Notes: generated from the sequence alone by a model not told the origin. 42,376 nt of DNA from T1Sed10-7 sp047921175 (GCA_047921175.1 JBLRWQ010000021.1:1-42376), one strand, 5' to 3'; shown: positions 22,208 to 30,701, counted from the stretch's first letter. A program made the numbers and translations.

Positions 22208-23713
22208 TCAGCCCGCCTGGAGCCAGGTCAGCAGGGTGCGGGCCGGGATACCGGTCGCGCCCTTGCTGAGCTCGCCACGGGCCTCGTCGGTCCAGGCGGT
22301 GCCGGCGATGTCGAGGTGGGCCCAGGGCAGGCCGTCCGGCACGAACCGGTGCAGGAACAGCCCGGCGTAGATCGTGCCGGCCTCCTTGCCGGCGGTGTTC
22401 CGCACATCCGCGACCACACCCTCGAGGCGGTCCCCGTAGGCCTCGGTCGCCACCGGCAGGCGCCACAAGGGCTCACCCGCGGCCGTTCCCGCGGCGAGGA
22501 GCGCCTCGGCCAGGTCGTCGTCGCTGGCCATCAGCACGCCGATGCGGTCCCCGAGCGCGATGATCGCGGCACCGGTGAGGGTGGCGATGTCCACGATGGC
22601 GTCCGGCTGGAGCTCGCCGGCGTGCACCAGCGCGTCCGCGAGGACCAGGCGGCCCTCGGCGTCGGTGTTGGTGACCTCGATGGTGGTGCCGTTGCGGGCG
22701 ACCAGCACGTCGCTGACCCGGGTCGCGGTCCCCGACGGCATGTTCTCCGCCAGCGCGAGCACGGCGGTGACGGCCACCGGCAGCTCGAGCTGCGCGGCGG
22801 CCTTGACCACGGCCAGCGCCGTCGCGGCCCCGGCCATGTCCATCTTCATGGTCATCATCGCGTCGGAGGGCTTGAGCGACAGCCCGCCGGTGTCGAAGGT
22901 GATGCCCTTGCCGACCAGCGCCACGTGCCGGTCCGCACCATCGGGCGCGTAGCGCAGCTCCACGAGCCGCGGGGGCGCCTCGGAGCCCTGCCCGACCCCG
23001 AGGATGCCGCCGTAGCCGCCCTCGGCCAGGGCCTCCTCGTCCAGGACGGTCACGGTGACCGGCAGCCCGGCCACCTCCGCCTCGGCCCGGGCGGCCAGCG
23101 CCGGTGGGCGCTTGTCCTGCGGTGGCGTGTTCACCAGGTCACGCACGAGGCACTGCGCGCCGGCGGCGACCTGCCCACGGGTGACCGCCGCCCGGACGGC
23201 CGCGAGCTCACCGGTGGCCGCGTGGATGCCGATCGTGGCGAGCTCGCTCGTCGGGCCGTCGGAGCGGTAGGTCGCGAACCGGTAGCCGCCGAGCACGGCG
23301 CCCTCGGCGACCGCCCCGGCGACGGCCGCGGCGTCCAGGCCCCCGACCGGATCCGTGAGCCCGAGCGTGAGGGTCTCGACCCGCTCCGCGGCCTGCACGG
23401 CCGCCGCGGCGGCGCGGCGGACCTGCGCGGCGGTGGCCTCGGCCTGCGGGCCGAGCCCGACCACGAGCAGCGTCGTCGCCGCGAGCGAGCCCCGGGTCGG
23501 GACCCTGAGGGTCGTGCTCGGCTTGCCGGCGAAGCCCGCAGCCGTGAGCTCGGCGACCAGGTCGAGGCCCGCGACCTCGGCCAGCCGAGCGGCCGTGGCG
23601 GTGAGCTCGACCGGGTCGGTGCGGTCCCCCGAGGCCGGGGCGAAGGCGCCGACGGCCAGCAGGTCGGCCGCGCTGGCCTCGATCGGGGCGGTGACGACGT
23701 CGATGGTGGGCAC
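22208..23713 (-). CDS. pepA: Leucyl aminopeptidase (M17 family)
   Basis: A 501-residue dimetal cytosolic aminopeptidase that releases N-terminal residues from peptides. The C-terminal catalytic domain shows LVGKGITFDTGGLSLKP, MKMDMAGAA and the signature NTDAEGRLVLADAL, which contain the metal ligands and catalytic Arg. The N-terminal regulatory domain is alanine-rich and divergent, as usual. GTG 23713 is chosen because GAGGAG lies 5 bases upstream; the frame is open further upstream without protein-like sequence. It is a single gene, convergent with ptsI and divergent from the cupin gene. Confidence 0.95.
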   Translation of the reverse strand: MPTIDVVTAPIEASAADLLAVGAFAPASGDRTDPVELTATAARLAEVAGLDLVAELTAAGFAGKPSTTLRVPTRGSLAATTLLVVGLGPQAEATAAQVRRAAAAAVQAAERVETLTLGLTDPVGGLDAAAVAGAVAEGAVLGGYRFATYRSDGPTSELATIGIHAATGELAAVRAAVTRGQVAAGAQCLVRDLVNTPPQDKRPPALAARAEAEVAGLPVTVTVLDEEALAEGGYGGILGVGQGSEAPPRLVELRYAPDGADRHVALVGKGITFDTGGLSLKPSDAMMTMKMDMAGAATALAVVKAAAQLELPVAVTAVLALAENMPSGTATRVSDVLVARNGTTIEVTNTDAEGRLVLADALVHAGELQPDAIVDIATLTGAAIIALGDRIGVLMASDDDLAEALLAAGTAAGEPLWRLPVATEAYGDRLEGVVADVRNTAGKEAGTIYAGLFLHRFVPDGLPWAHLDIAGTAWTDEARGELSKGATGIPARTLLTWLQAG

Positions 23714-23742
23714 GCATGCTCCTCGCAGGACCGGGACCTGGG

Positions 23743-23748
23743 AGCCTA
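23743..23748 (-). promoter_or_regulatory. Candidate -10 element for pepA (TAGGCT)
   Basis: On the minus strand TAGGCT lies 29 bases upstream of the pepA GTG, giving a short leader that would still contain the GAGGAG site. Confidence 0.45.
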
Positions 23749-23788
23749 CTGAGCCCGCTCGGGCGACGAGGACACGCAGCACGTCCAC

Positions 23789-23794
23789 TACCGT
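23789..23794 (+). promoter_or_regulatory. Candidate -10 element (TACCGT) for a leaderless cupin mRNA
   Basis: TACCGT ends only 7 bases before the ATG at 23802. Transcription would start at or next to the A of ATG, so the mRNA would be leaderless. No Shine-Dalgarno is present, which agrees. Confidence 0.5.
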
Positions 23795-23801
23795 CGCGCG
23801 C

Positions 23802-24305
23802 ATGGACGACACCGCCGCCACCGACCCCGCCGAGCAGCCGGCGACCGCGCCTGCTGCAGCCAAGGTCACCCCGGTCGACCTGCGCGACTACGCCGACTTC
23901 CGTCGCGGGCCGGCGACACGCGTGCGGGTGTTCCGGACCGGCCGTCTCGCCGTCGACCTGTGGTGTCTGGAGCCGGGCAGCAGCAGCGGCGTCCAGCACC
24001 TTCCCGACGACGACGTGGTCTACACGGTGCTCGGCGGACGGCCGTGGTTCGTGACCGACGACGGGGAGGTCGGCCTCGACCCGATGGGGGCGCTGCTCGT
24101 GCCGGCCGACACCGTCCACGGCATCGACAACCGCATGCCCGACCCCGTGATCGTGCTGGCGCTCGTGGCACCGGGCGGTGGCGATGACGCGGAAGCGCCG
24201 AGCGATGATGCGGATGCCGTCGCCGCCGCCGTGCGCTGGAGCGAGGACCAGGTCGGCCCGATCCGACGCGCCGTGGAGCGGCTGCTCGGCACCGGCCGCT
24301 CCTGA
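23802..24305 (+). CDS. Cupin-domain protein
   Basis: A 167-residue protein with one cupin beta-barrel at residues 45-130: VDLWCLEPGSSSGVQHLPDDDVVYTVLGG (first cupin motif with His and the later acidic position) and GALLVPADTVHGIDNR (second motif with His). It ends in an acidic linker and a helix. A metal-dependent enzyme or a sugar-binding cupin are both possible; the substrate is unknown. The N-terminus is Ala/Thr-rich and probably disordered. It appears to be transcribed leaderless and is divergent from pepA. Confidence 0.85.
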   Translation: MDDTAATDPAEQPATAPAAAKVTPVDLRDYADFRRGPATRVRVFRTGRLAVDLWCLEPGSSSGVQHLPDDDVVYTVLGGRPWFVTDDGEVGLDPMGALLVPADTVHGIDNRMPDPVIVLALVAPGGGDDAEAPSDDADAVAAAVRWSEDQVGPIRRAVERLLGTGRS

Positions 24306-24347
24306 GTGGGCTTGGTTCCTGGCGCCGGAGCGACCAGACTGCCACCC

Positions 24348-24734
24348 ATGCGACCCGGACCCCCGCGCGGTGCCACCGCCACCCTCGAGGTGACGGTGCG
24401 CGCCGACCTGGTCGAACCGGGCGAACCGGCGGTCTACGGCACGACCCAGCTGGCCGGTGACGTCACGCGGGTCTGCCGACGTCTGCTGGAGGGCCACCTC
24501 GAGGCGGGCGAGAGCGCGACCGGGGTGCGGCTCGAGCTGCTGCAGCGGGCACCGGTCGCGGTCGGCGAGTCGCTCGTCCTGACCGCCACCGTCGCCAGCG
24601 TGGCGCCGGCCTCGCTCACCGCGGAGGTCCTGGTGCGCCACCACAGCGCCCTGGTGGCACGCGGCTCCTACGAGCTCGCGATCGTGGCCGACGACGACGT
24701 CGCCGCCGAGGTCACCGCGCGCGCCCGCCCGTGA
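24348..24734 (+). CDS. Hotdog-fold thioesterase-like protein
   Basis: A 128-residue protein whose pattern matches a single hotdog domain: VRADLVEPGEPAVYGTTQL, a long central helix (TRVCRRLLEGHLEAGESATG), then three strands ending in a VRHHSALVARGSYELAIV segment. The helix lacks the Asp/Glu residue that many acyl-CoA thioesterases use, so activity is uncertain. ATG 24348 has no ribosome site; a TTGGTT-N16-CAGACT pair ending 8 bases before it suggests a leaderless mRNA. The 3' end overlaps the convergent histidine kinase gene by 23 bases. Confidence 0.75.
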   Translation: MRPGPPRGATATLEVTVRADLVEPGEPAVYGTTQLAGDVTRVCRRLLEGHLEAGESATGVRLELLQRAPVAVGESLVLTATVASVAPASLTAEVLVRHHSALVARGSYELAIVADDDVAAEVTARARP

Positions 24735-26448
24735 CCGTCACGGCCGGGAGCCACAACCGGAACCGCGCACCCGGGTCGGCGTGCTCGTAGGTGATCGCGC
24801 CGCCGGCCAGCGTGGCCAGCTCCCGCACGATGGCGAGTCCCAGCCCGGTCCCCGTCACCGCCGGCTTGCCCGGTTCCCGGCGGAAGCGCTCGAACACCAC
24901 CTCCAGCTGGTCCTCCCGGATACCCGGCCCGTGGTCGCGCACGCACAGCTCGACGACGTGGCCGTCCCGTGCCCGGGCGTGCAGCTCGATCGGCGGTCGA
25001 CCGTGCCGGTCGGCGTTGACCAGCAGGTTGGCCAGGATGCGCTCGAGGTGGGCACGATCGACGCAGGCGACCGGGTCGCCCATGACCTCGACACGGACCT
25101 GCGTCGGCGACAGCCCGGCCAGCTCGCGGGCGGCGTCCGGCAGGACCTCGGCCAGGTGCACCGCCTCGGGATGGACCGCGACCGCGCCGGCATCGAGGCT
25201 GACCAGGGTCAGCAGGTCCCCGACCAGCACGTCGAGGCGCCGCACGTTGCGGTCGACGGGGTCGAGCATCGACGCGAGGTCGCTGCCCGTCGGCTGCAGG
25301 CGCCGCAGCGACTCGACGAAGCCGCCGATCACCGTCAGCGGGGTCCTGAGCTCGTGCGAGACCGCCGCCAGGAAGTCGTCCTTGCTGCGGTCAGCCTCCT
25401 CCAACCGGACGTTGGCGACACCGAGCTCCCGGTTGGCCGCAGCCAGTTCCCGGTTGGCGTCCGTGAGCTGGGCCGTCCGCTCGGCCACGAGCGCGGTCGC
25501 GAGCCGCTCGCGGCCGGCGAGGCTGTGGGCCAGGAACCCGACCAGCAGGGCGACGATGACCCCACCGACGGCCAGCAGCGTCGACCCGCGGCGCGCCAGC
25601 GGCTGGACGAACGCCGCGGTCGCGGCCACCTCGACGACCCAGTCCTGCCCCGGCGCGACGCCGGCGACACGGGCGGTCCGGTCACCGGCCGGGGCCGCAG
25701 CCGGCAGCACGACCGGGTCCGGGAAGACCGCGGAGGTCGGCTCGAGGAGCCGGACCTCGACGTCTGCGGGCACCGGGTCCAGACCCTCGAGGAGGTCCTG
25801 GACGGAGAGGACCAGGGCGACGGTGGCGCCGGCCTGCCCCTCTCCCGGGAGCGGGACGGGCAGGTGCAGGACGGCACCGGGTTCGCCCACGGGGAGCTGG
25901 ACGATCTGGGTGAGGTCGGAGAGCACCGGACCACCGGTGCGGATCGCGCCGTCGTGCGCGACGCGGGACTCCGGACGCGAGGTCAGATCCACGCCGAGCA
26001 CGGCGCGGTTCCGCTCGAGCGGGTACGACATCGTCACGGGACGCACCGTGCCCTCGCCACCGTCCTCACGCAGCACGAGGTCGGGACCACCCGGGGCACG
26101 GCGACGCAGCACCTCCAGCACCTCGTCCCGCCGCACCCGATCGATGAAGCTGACCCCGTTCAGGGCCGGGAAACGGCGTTCGAGGTCGTAGCGGTCCAGC
26201 AGCGCCGCGTAGGCCCCCGCATCGAGACGGTCGACCAGGGACAGCGAGATGGCCAGGTCCGCGGCGAGATCGACGAGGCGACCGAGCTCCTGGTCGACGG
26301 TCGTGACGACGTCCTCGGCCGCCCGCTCGAGGCGTCGCTCGACCTCCGCCTCCTCGCTGGCCCGGAACGACCAGAACACCAGCAGGGTCGGCACCAGCAC
26401 CACGGTCACGGCGATCGCGGCCGCCCGGCCGGGTGCCCGGTCCACCAC
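24712..26448 (-). CDS. Membrane sensor histidine kinase with CHASE-like extracytoplasmic domain
   Basis: A kinase of about 578 residues: TM1 (about 10-28), a roughly 260-residue extracytoplasmic domain resembling CHASE (FPALNGVSFIDRV, later AVLGVDLTSRPE), TM2 (about 290-311), a coiled coil, then HisKA with His365 in SHELRTPL and the HATPase domain with N-box NLLVNADRHG, G1 DHGPGI and G2 GTGLGLA. Three adjacent GTG codons (26445, 26448, 26451) follow AGGAGG; 26448 has a 6-base spacing, and GTG 26466 is a longer alternative. No response regulator is nearby, so it is an orphan kinase whose ligand is unknown. Confidence 0.92.
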   Translation of the reverse strand: MVDRAPGRAAAIAVTVVLVPTLLVFWSFRASEEAEVERRLERAAEDVVTTVDQELGRLVDLAADLAISLSLVDRLDAGAYAALLDRYDLERRFPALNGVSFIDRVRRDEVLEVLRRRAPGGPDLVLREDGGEGTVRPVTMSYPLERNRAVLGVDLTSRPESRVAHDGAIRTGGPVLSDLTQIVQLPVGEPGAVLHLPVPLPGEGQAGATVALVLSVQDLLEGLDPVPADVEVRLLEPTSAVFPDPVVLPAAAPAGDRTARVAGVAPGQDWVVEVAATAAFVQPLARRGSTLLAVGGVIVALLVGFLAHSLAGRERLATALVAERTAQLTDANRELAAANRELGVANVRLEEADRSKDDFLAAVSHELRTPLTVIGGFVESLRRLQPTGSDLASMLDPVDRNVRRLDVLVGDLLTLVSLDAGAVAVHPEAVHLAEVLPDAARELAGLSPTQVRVEVMGDPVACVDRAHLERILANLLVNADRHGRPPIELHARARDGHVVELCVRDHGPGIREDQLEVVFERFRREPGKPAVTGTGLGLAIVRELATLAGGAITYEHADPGARFRLWLPAVTVTGGRAR

Positions 26449-26536
26449 CACGGCCCTCCTGCTCACCCACGCACGTCCCACAGGGGCGGTCACCTGCGCC
26501 GAAGCGACGGGCCCCACCGGCGCCGCACCCGTGCGG

Positions 26537-26998
26537 TCAGCCTGCCACGCTCCTCGCCTCGTGTTCGGCAACCTCCGCGAGGTTGCGCAGGCTGCGGCCG
26601 AAGATGCGGCGCAGGACCGGGAGCACCAGCGTGCTGGCGCCCCACTCCCCCAGCGCACCCAACGGCGGGTCGACCTCCTCCCACCAGGTCACGACCGTGG
26701 CGTCAGCGCCGTCCGCGGCCAGCTCGAACGCGCCGGCACCGGTGATGATCCGACCGAGGTGGGTGACCTCGAGGTAGGTCGGCTCCTCCCAGCCGGTCAC
26801 CCGCATCACGTCCTGCACGGTGGCGCCGAGGAGGTTCGTGGGGCACCGGATCGTGACCCCGACCCCCGTGCGCTCCGGCGTGAGCACGTGGACCGCCTTG
26901 GCGTCCAGCATCCACTCCGGCTGCCGCTCCCAGGTGGTCAGGACCGACCACACCACCTCGCGCGGTGCCGCGATCGGTTGGCTCAGCTCCAGGCGCAT
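26537..26998 (-). CDS. SRPBCC (polyketide cyclase/START-like) family protein
   Basis: A 153-residue helix-grip protein. It opens with the family pattern ELSQPIAAPREVVWSVLTTWERQPEWM, where a Trp-rich helix follows the first strand, and ends with a long helix (LRRIFGRSLRNLAEVAEHEA) that closes the hydrophobic pocket. Such proteins bind lipids, polyketides or other hydrophobic ligands, and many are uncharacterised. ATG 26998 follows GGAGG by 6 bases. It is divergent from the alpha/beta hydrolase gene and upstream of the histidine kinase on the same strand. Its ligand is unknown. Confidence 0.88.
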   Translation of the reverse strand: MRLELSQPIAAPREVVWSVLTTWERQPEWMLDAKAVHVLTPERTGVGVTIRCPTNLLGATVQDVMRVTGWEEPTYLEVTHLGRIITGAGAFELAADGADATVVTWWEEVDPPLGALGEWGASTLVLPVLRRIFGRSLRNLAEVAEHEARSVAG

Positions 26999-27203
26999 CG
27001 TCACCCTCCTCCGGGCGGGGGTCGCTCTCGCTTCGGTGCGGGGACACCCGCGGGACGGCTGGCCCGTTAGTCTGGCCGCACCACGCCCGCGGGTCCACCT
27101 GGTGCGCCAGCCGGACCCGACGGTGGCCGTGGGAGACCATCCGGGCAGCGGCGCGCCGATACGCAGCGACCGCCCGGGGACCCCGACCTCGAGGAGCGAC
27201 GCC

Positions 27204-27974
27204 GTGTTCGCCGACATCGATGGCAACACCCTGCAGTACACCAGCGTGGGCGAGGGCCCGCCGGTGGTCTTCATCCACGGACTCGGCGGGTCCGCGAACA
27301 TCTGGCACGGGGTGATCCAGGCGATGCAGCAGCATCACCACTGCATCGCGCTCGACCTTCGTGGCCACGGTCGCAGCCAGGGCCGTGGCCGGTTCACGAT
27401 CGAGGGCTGGGCCAAGGACGTGCTCAAACTGCTCCGACATCTCGAGCTCCCCGCGGTCACCCTCGTCGGCCACTCCATGGGCTCGCTGGTCGCGCAACAC
27501 CTGGCCCAGACCTCCCCGGATGCGGTCGACCAACTGGTGCTGCTCGGTGGCATCTCCTACTTCCAGCCCCCCACCGCGGACGCATACCGCGAGCGCGCCG
27601 ACCTGGTGGAGCGTGAGGGGCTCGAGGGCCTGGTCGAGCCCTGGCTCGAAGGCGCGGTGTCCCCGCAGTCGCACGCCACGCACGCCGGCATGGTCGGGTT
27701 GCTGCGCGAGCTGTTCCTACGCAACGAGCCGCAGAACTACGCCAAGTCGTGCCGGGCGCTCGCCGACGCACCCCGCATCCGTCGGGACGAGATCGGGCAG
27801 CCGACCCTGATCATCACCGGGGCGCACGACCGCTCGACCCCGCTCGCGATGGCCGAGGAGCTCAAGGGCTCGATCCCCGTCAGCCGGGTGAAGGTCCTGC
27901 CGCACGTCGGCCACTGGGCATCGCTGGAGGACCCGGGGGCGATCGCCGCCACGATCCTCGAGTTCCTCACGTGA
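27204..27974 (+). CDS. Alpha/beta hydrolase
   Basis: A 256-residue alpha/beta-hydrolase. The nucleophile is Ser91 in GHSMGSL; the acid is in TGAHDRSTP and the base His in PHVGHWASLED. The oxyanion-hole segment is IHGLGGSANIW, and the conserved LDLRGHGRS strand-turn is present. Possible activities include ester hydrolysis or C-C bond hydrolysis; the sequence does not decide. GTG 27204 follows GAGGAG by 7 bases; the long upstream open frame is antisense to the SRPBCC gene. The stop overlaps the next gene as GTGA, coupling it to the RibD-like reductase. Confidence 0.92.
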   Translation: MFADIDGNTLQYTSVGEGPPVVFIHGLGGSANIWHGVIQAMQQHHHCIALDLRGHGRSQGRGRFTIEGWAKDVLKLLRHLELPAVTLVGHSMGSLVAQHLAQTSPDAVDQLVLLGGISYFQPPTADAYRERADLVEREGLEGLVEPWLEGAVSPQSHATHAGMVGLLRELFLRNEPQNYAKSCRALADAPRIRRDEIGQPTLIITGAHDRSTPLAMAEELKGSIPVSRVKVLPHVGHWASLEDPGAIAATILEFLT

Positions 27975-28717
27975 CGCTGCGGCGGCTGCTGCCCGACCCC
28001 ACCCAGCTCACCCTGGAGGAGCTCTACCAGGGCCTCCTGCTCGACGATCCGGCGCCGGGCCGCCCCGCACACGTCGCGCTGTGCCTGGTCGCCTCGGCGG
28101 ACGGTGCCGTCGCGGTGGACGGGCTGTCGGGTGGGCTCGGTGGACCTGCCGATCTGCGCGCCCTGTCGCAGCTACGCGCCGCCAACGACGTCTCGCTGGT
28201 CGGCGCCGGGACGGTCCGGGACGAGAACTACGTGCCCCTGACCGGTCCACCCGAGCGGCGGGCCGACCGCGTCGCCAAGGGGCTCCGTCCGGTACCGCGG
28301 CTCGCGATCGTGACCGCCTCGGGGCGGCTCGACCCGGAGCTGGACGTCTTCAGCGACCCGGCCGAGCCCCCCATCGTGCTGACCTCCCGTGCCGCCGACG
28401 CGGACCGACTCGCCGCGATCGGGGACCGCGCCGAGGTGCACGTCGTCGCCGAGACGCGGCTGGACGCCGCCACGATCGTCACCACCCTCGCGGAGCTGGG
28501 GCTACCCCGGGTCCTGTGCGAGGGGGGACCGCGCCTCAACCAGGTGCTGCTGGCCGGCGGCCACCTCGATGAGCTCTTCCTCACCCTGGCACCGACGCTG
28601 GTCGGCGGTCCGGCCCCGCGCATCATCACCGGGGACGTGGAGGCGGCGACCCCACTCGAGCTCGTGAGCGTGTACGAGCACGAAGGCGACCTGCTGCTGC
28701 GCTACCGGCGGGCCTGA
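27971..28717 (+). CDS. RibD C-terminal-domain (pyrimidine/dihydrofolate reductase-like) protein
   Basis: A 248-residue stand-alone RibD C-terminal-type reductase. It shows the DHFR-like start (HVALCLVASADGAVAVDG), VSLVGAGTVRDENYVPL, and the family hallmark CEGGPRLNQVLLAGGHLDELFLT followed by LVGGPAPR. The N-terminal deaminase domain of full RibD is absent. Homologues reduce the riboflavin pyrimidine intermediate, and a mycobacterial relative (Rv2671) can reduce dihydrofolate. It is coupled to the hydrolase and convergent with a dihydropteroate-synthase homologue, so a pterin or folate role is conceivable. NADPH use is expected from family. Confidence 0.88.
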   Translation: MTLRRLLPDPTQLTLEELYQGLLLDDPAPGRPAHVALCLVASADGAVAVDGLSGGLGGPADLRALSQLRAANDVSLVGAGTVRDENYVPLTGPPERRADRVAKGLRPVPRLAIVTASGRLDPELDVFSDPAEPPIVLTSRAADADRLAAIGDRAEVHVVAETRLDAATIVTTLAELGLPRVLCEGGPRLNQVLLAGGHLDELFLTLAPTLVGGPAPRIITGDVEAATPLELVSVYEHEGDLLLRYRRA

Positions 28718-28763
28718 GGCGCCCGCACGGCCGCCACCTCGGTGCCGGCGGGTGGCCCAGCGG

Positions 28764-29699
28764 TCAGCTCCCGGTGGGGGTGACCCACTTGAGCCGGGCG
28801 AGCGAGGTGTCGACCTCGGGCAGGTCCCGCAGCCCCTCGAGCGACTCCATGACCTTGAGGTAGCGGTGGACCTCGTCGACGTCGTGGACGCGGACGAAGC
28901 CGGGGTACGGCCGGACCGCCTCCACGGTGGCGAGCGTCTCCGGCAGACGGTCCGGCGGCAGCGCCCCGGTGATCACGCCGGCGTAGTACTTGCGCGATGC
29001 GCCCGTGAGGATGGACAGCCCGTAGGCCGCGAAGCGCGGGTAGGCGCGGAGCACCTCGACGTCGTCGTGGGGGTGCTTGGCGTACCCGAGGCCGGGGTCC
29101 AGGACGATGCGCTCGCGGTCCAGGCCCTGGGCCTCGGCGACGGCGATGCGCTCCGTGAACAGCTGCTCGACGTCGGCGACCACGTCGTCGAACTCCAGGA
29201 ACGCCTCCTTCTTGTGCTCCACCCGGGTGTGGAGCAGGACCAGGGCGGCGTCGTAGGCCGCGCAGGCCGCGGCGATGCGCGGTTCGGCGAGGCCGGAGAC
29301 GTCGTTGATCATCGCGGCACCCGCCTCGAGCGTCGCCTCGGCGACCGCCAGCTGTGGGGTGTCGATGGAGACGGGGACGCCACGGGCGACCAGCTCCCGG
29401 ACCAGCGGTACGGCATCGGCGATCTGGGTGTCCAGATCGATCGGCTCCCCGTGGGCCACACCGGAGTCGGTCCCGACGTCGATGATGTCCGCGCCCGCCT
29501 CGACCAGGGCCATGGCCCGGGCCAGGCGTGCCTCGGTGGTGGCCAGGTGCTCGGTGTCGGAGAACGACCCGGGGTTGGTGTTGACGATGCCCATCACCGC
29601 CGGGGCCCCGGGGTACAGCGTGAAGGTGTGCTGCCGGGCGTGGAGGACGACCGGGTCGGTGGGCTGGGCCGCGGCAGCGGCGGTCAGGAGCAGGCTCAC
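28764..29699 (-). CDS. Divergent dihydropteroate-synthase-superfamily protein
   Basis: A 311-residue TIM barrel of the pterin-binding DHPS family. Recognisable blocks are MGIVNTNPGSFSD (loop 1; canonical FolP has NVTPDSFSD), IDVGTDSG (canonical GGESTRPG), VSIDTPQLAVAEATLEAGAAMINDVSG, LDPGLGYAK, GASRKYYAG and RVHDVDEVH. Loop 2 lacks the STRPG motif, and the MHMQG-type strand is replaced by LLHTRVEHKKEAF. The fold is therefore clear, but ordinary folate synthesis is doubtful. GTG 29699 is chosen for GAGG five bases upstream; the very long upstream open frame is a shadow of plus-strand genes. No folB, folK or folE is adjacent. Confidence 0.86.
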   Translation of the reverse strand: MSLLLTAAAAAQPTDPVVLHARQHTFTLYPGAPAVMGIVNTNPGSFSDTEHLATTEARLARAMALVEAGADIIDVGTDSGVAHGEPIDLDTQIADAVPLVRELVARGVPVSIDTPQLAVAEATLEAGAAMINDVSGLAEPRIAAACAAYDAALVLLHTRVEHKKEAFLEFDDVVADVEQLFTERIAVAEAQGLDRERIVLDPGLGYAKHPHDDVEVLRAYPRFAAYGLSILTGASRKYYAGVITGALPPDRLPETLATVEAVRPYPGFVRVHDVDEVHRYLKVMESLEGLRDLPEVDTSLARLKWVTPTGS

Positions 29700-29816
29700 G
29701 GGGACCTCGACGGTGGCGGAGTCAGGACGGATGCCGCGCAGGCGGCCACCGACCATACGGGGCCACCGGGCCCGGGGATGACCCGGACCGCTCGCCGGCG
29801 TGGTGGCGGGAGCCGC

Positions 29817-29822
29817 TACCGT
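29817..29822 (+). promoter_or_regulatory. Candidate -10 element (TACCGT)
   Basis: TACCGT lies 24 bases upstream of ATG 29847, leaving room for the AGGAG site in a short leader. Confidence 0.45.
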
Positions 29823-29846
29823 GGCTCGGCGACGACAGGAGCGAGG

Positions 29847-30233
29847 ATGGCCCGAGCCGGGATGCCCCGCAGGTTCGTGTTCGTGTGCATCAACGAGCGA
29901 CCCGACGAGCACCCCCGACCCTCGTGCCTGCGCCGCGGCAGCGCGCGGGTGTTCGAGGAGCTGCGCGAGCAGACGGGTGCCCAGGGGCTCGTGGATGTCA
30001 AGGTGGTCGCGACGGGCTGCATGGAACCCTGCATGGTCGGCCCGGCCGTCTACGTCGCCCCCGATGACGTGTGGTACGGCGGCGTGACGGTGGAGGACGT
30101 CCCCACCCTGGTGGAGCAGCACCTGCGCGACGGCCAGCCGGTGGCGTTCCTGCGCATCGGTCGTGAGGAGTTCGAGCTGTCGCCGCTGGCCGGCCGCAGC
30201 GACCTGCCGCCGGGTGCGATCCCCCCGGTGTAG
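29847..30233 (+). CDS. Thioredoxin-like [2Fe-2S] ferredoxin
   Basis: A 128-residue protein with the cluster ligands of the thioredoxin-like 2Fe-2S family: Cys14-X12-Cys27 and Cys58-X3-Cys62 (VFVCINERP, PSCLRRG, ATGCMEPCMVGP). Residues 40-100 carry the VKVVATGC strand and the YVAPDDVWYGGVTVEDV segment typical of these ferredoxins and of NuoE C-terminal domains. It is probably a soluble electron carrier. ATG 29847 follows AGGAG by 5 bases. Residues 105-128 form an extension I do not recognise. Its redox partner is not evident from neighbours. Confidence 0.88.
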   Translation: MARAGMPRRFVFVCINERPDEHPRPSCLRRGSARVFEELREQTGAQGLVDVKVVATGCMEPCMVGPAVYVAPDDVWYGGVTVEDVPTLVEQHLRDGQPVAFLRIGREEFELSPLAGRSDLPPGAIPPV

Positions 30234-30296
30234 TCCGCCCTGCATCCGGTCCCCTGCACGGTCCCCGGCCGCGCAGCGGACGCTCCGGGAGGTGCC

Positions 30297-30671
30297 ATGT
30301 CCGAGCACACCGACAGCCACGGCGACCGTGCGGTCATCGCCATCCGTGTCGTCGCCGCCGCCGGGTGCGCGATGATGACCTCGACCATCGTGGCGGCCTT
30401 CAGCGTGGCCTCGTTCACCGAGGAGGGCGGCCTGCTGCTCGAGCTCGCGTGGGGCCGGGTCACGCTCATCGACATCTACCTGGCGTTCCTGTTCGGGTGG
30501 TTGTGGATCGCCTGGCGGGAGCGCTCGCCCCGGCGGGCGGCCCTGTGGGCCGTCGCCACGGTGGTGACGGGCAGCGTGGCGCTGTTCGCCTACCTGCTCG
30601 GTGCCTCGCTGCGGGCGCGGACCAGCACCGAGGTGGTGCTCGGTCCGCACCGCCGCAGGTCGACGGACTAG
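30297..30671 (+). CDS. Small three-helix membrane protein, DUF1475-like
   Basis: A 124-residue protein with three predicted membrane helices: AIRVVAAAGCAMMTSTIVAAF, a central helix after LELAWGRVTLIDIYLAFLFGWLW, and VATVVTGSVALFAYLLGASL. The LELAWGRVTLIDIYLAF block resembles DUF1475-type proteins; this is pattern recall and moderate. ATG 30297 follows GGGAGG. It ends 30 bases before the deaminase-like gene on the same strand. No function is known. Confidence 0.8.
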   Translation: MSEHTDSHGDRAVIAIRVVAAAGCAMMTSTIVAAFSVASFTEEGGLLLELAWGRVTLIDIYLAFLFGWLWIAWRERSPRRAALWAVATVVTGSVALFAYLLGASLRARTSTEVVLGPHRRRSTD

Positions 30672-30674
30672 GGT
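30669..30674 (+). promoter_or_regulatory. Candidate -10 element (TAGGGT)
   Basis: TAGGGT overlaps the stop codon of the small membrane protein gene and lies 27 bases before ATG 30702. Confidence 0.35.
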
Positions 30675-30701
30675 CGCCCAGCGGTGGACCGGGAGGGGTG
30701 G

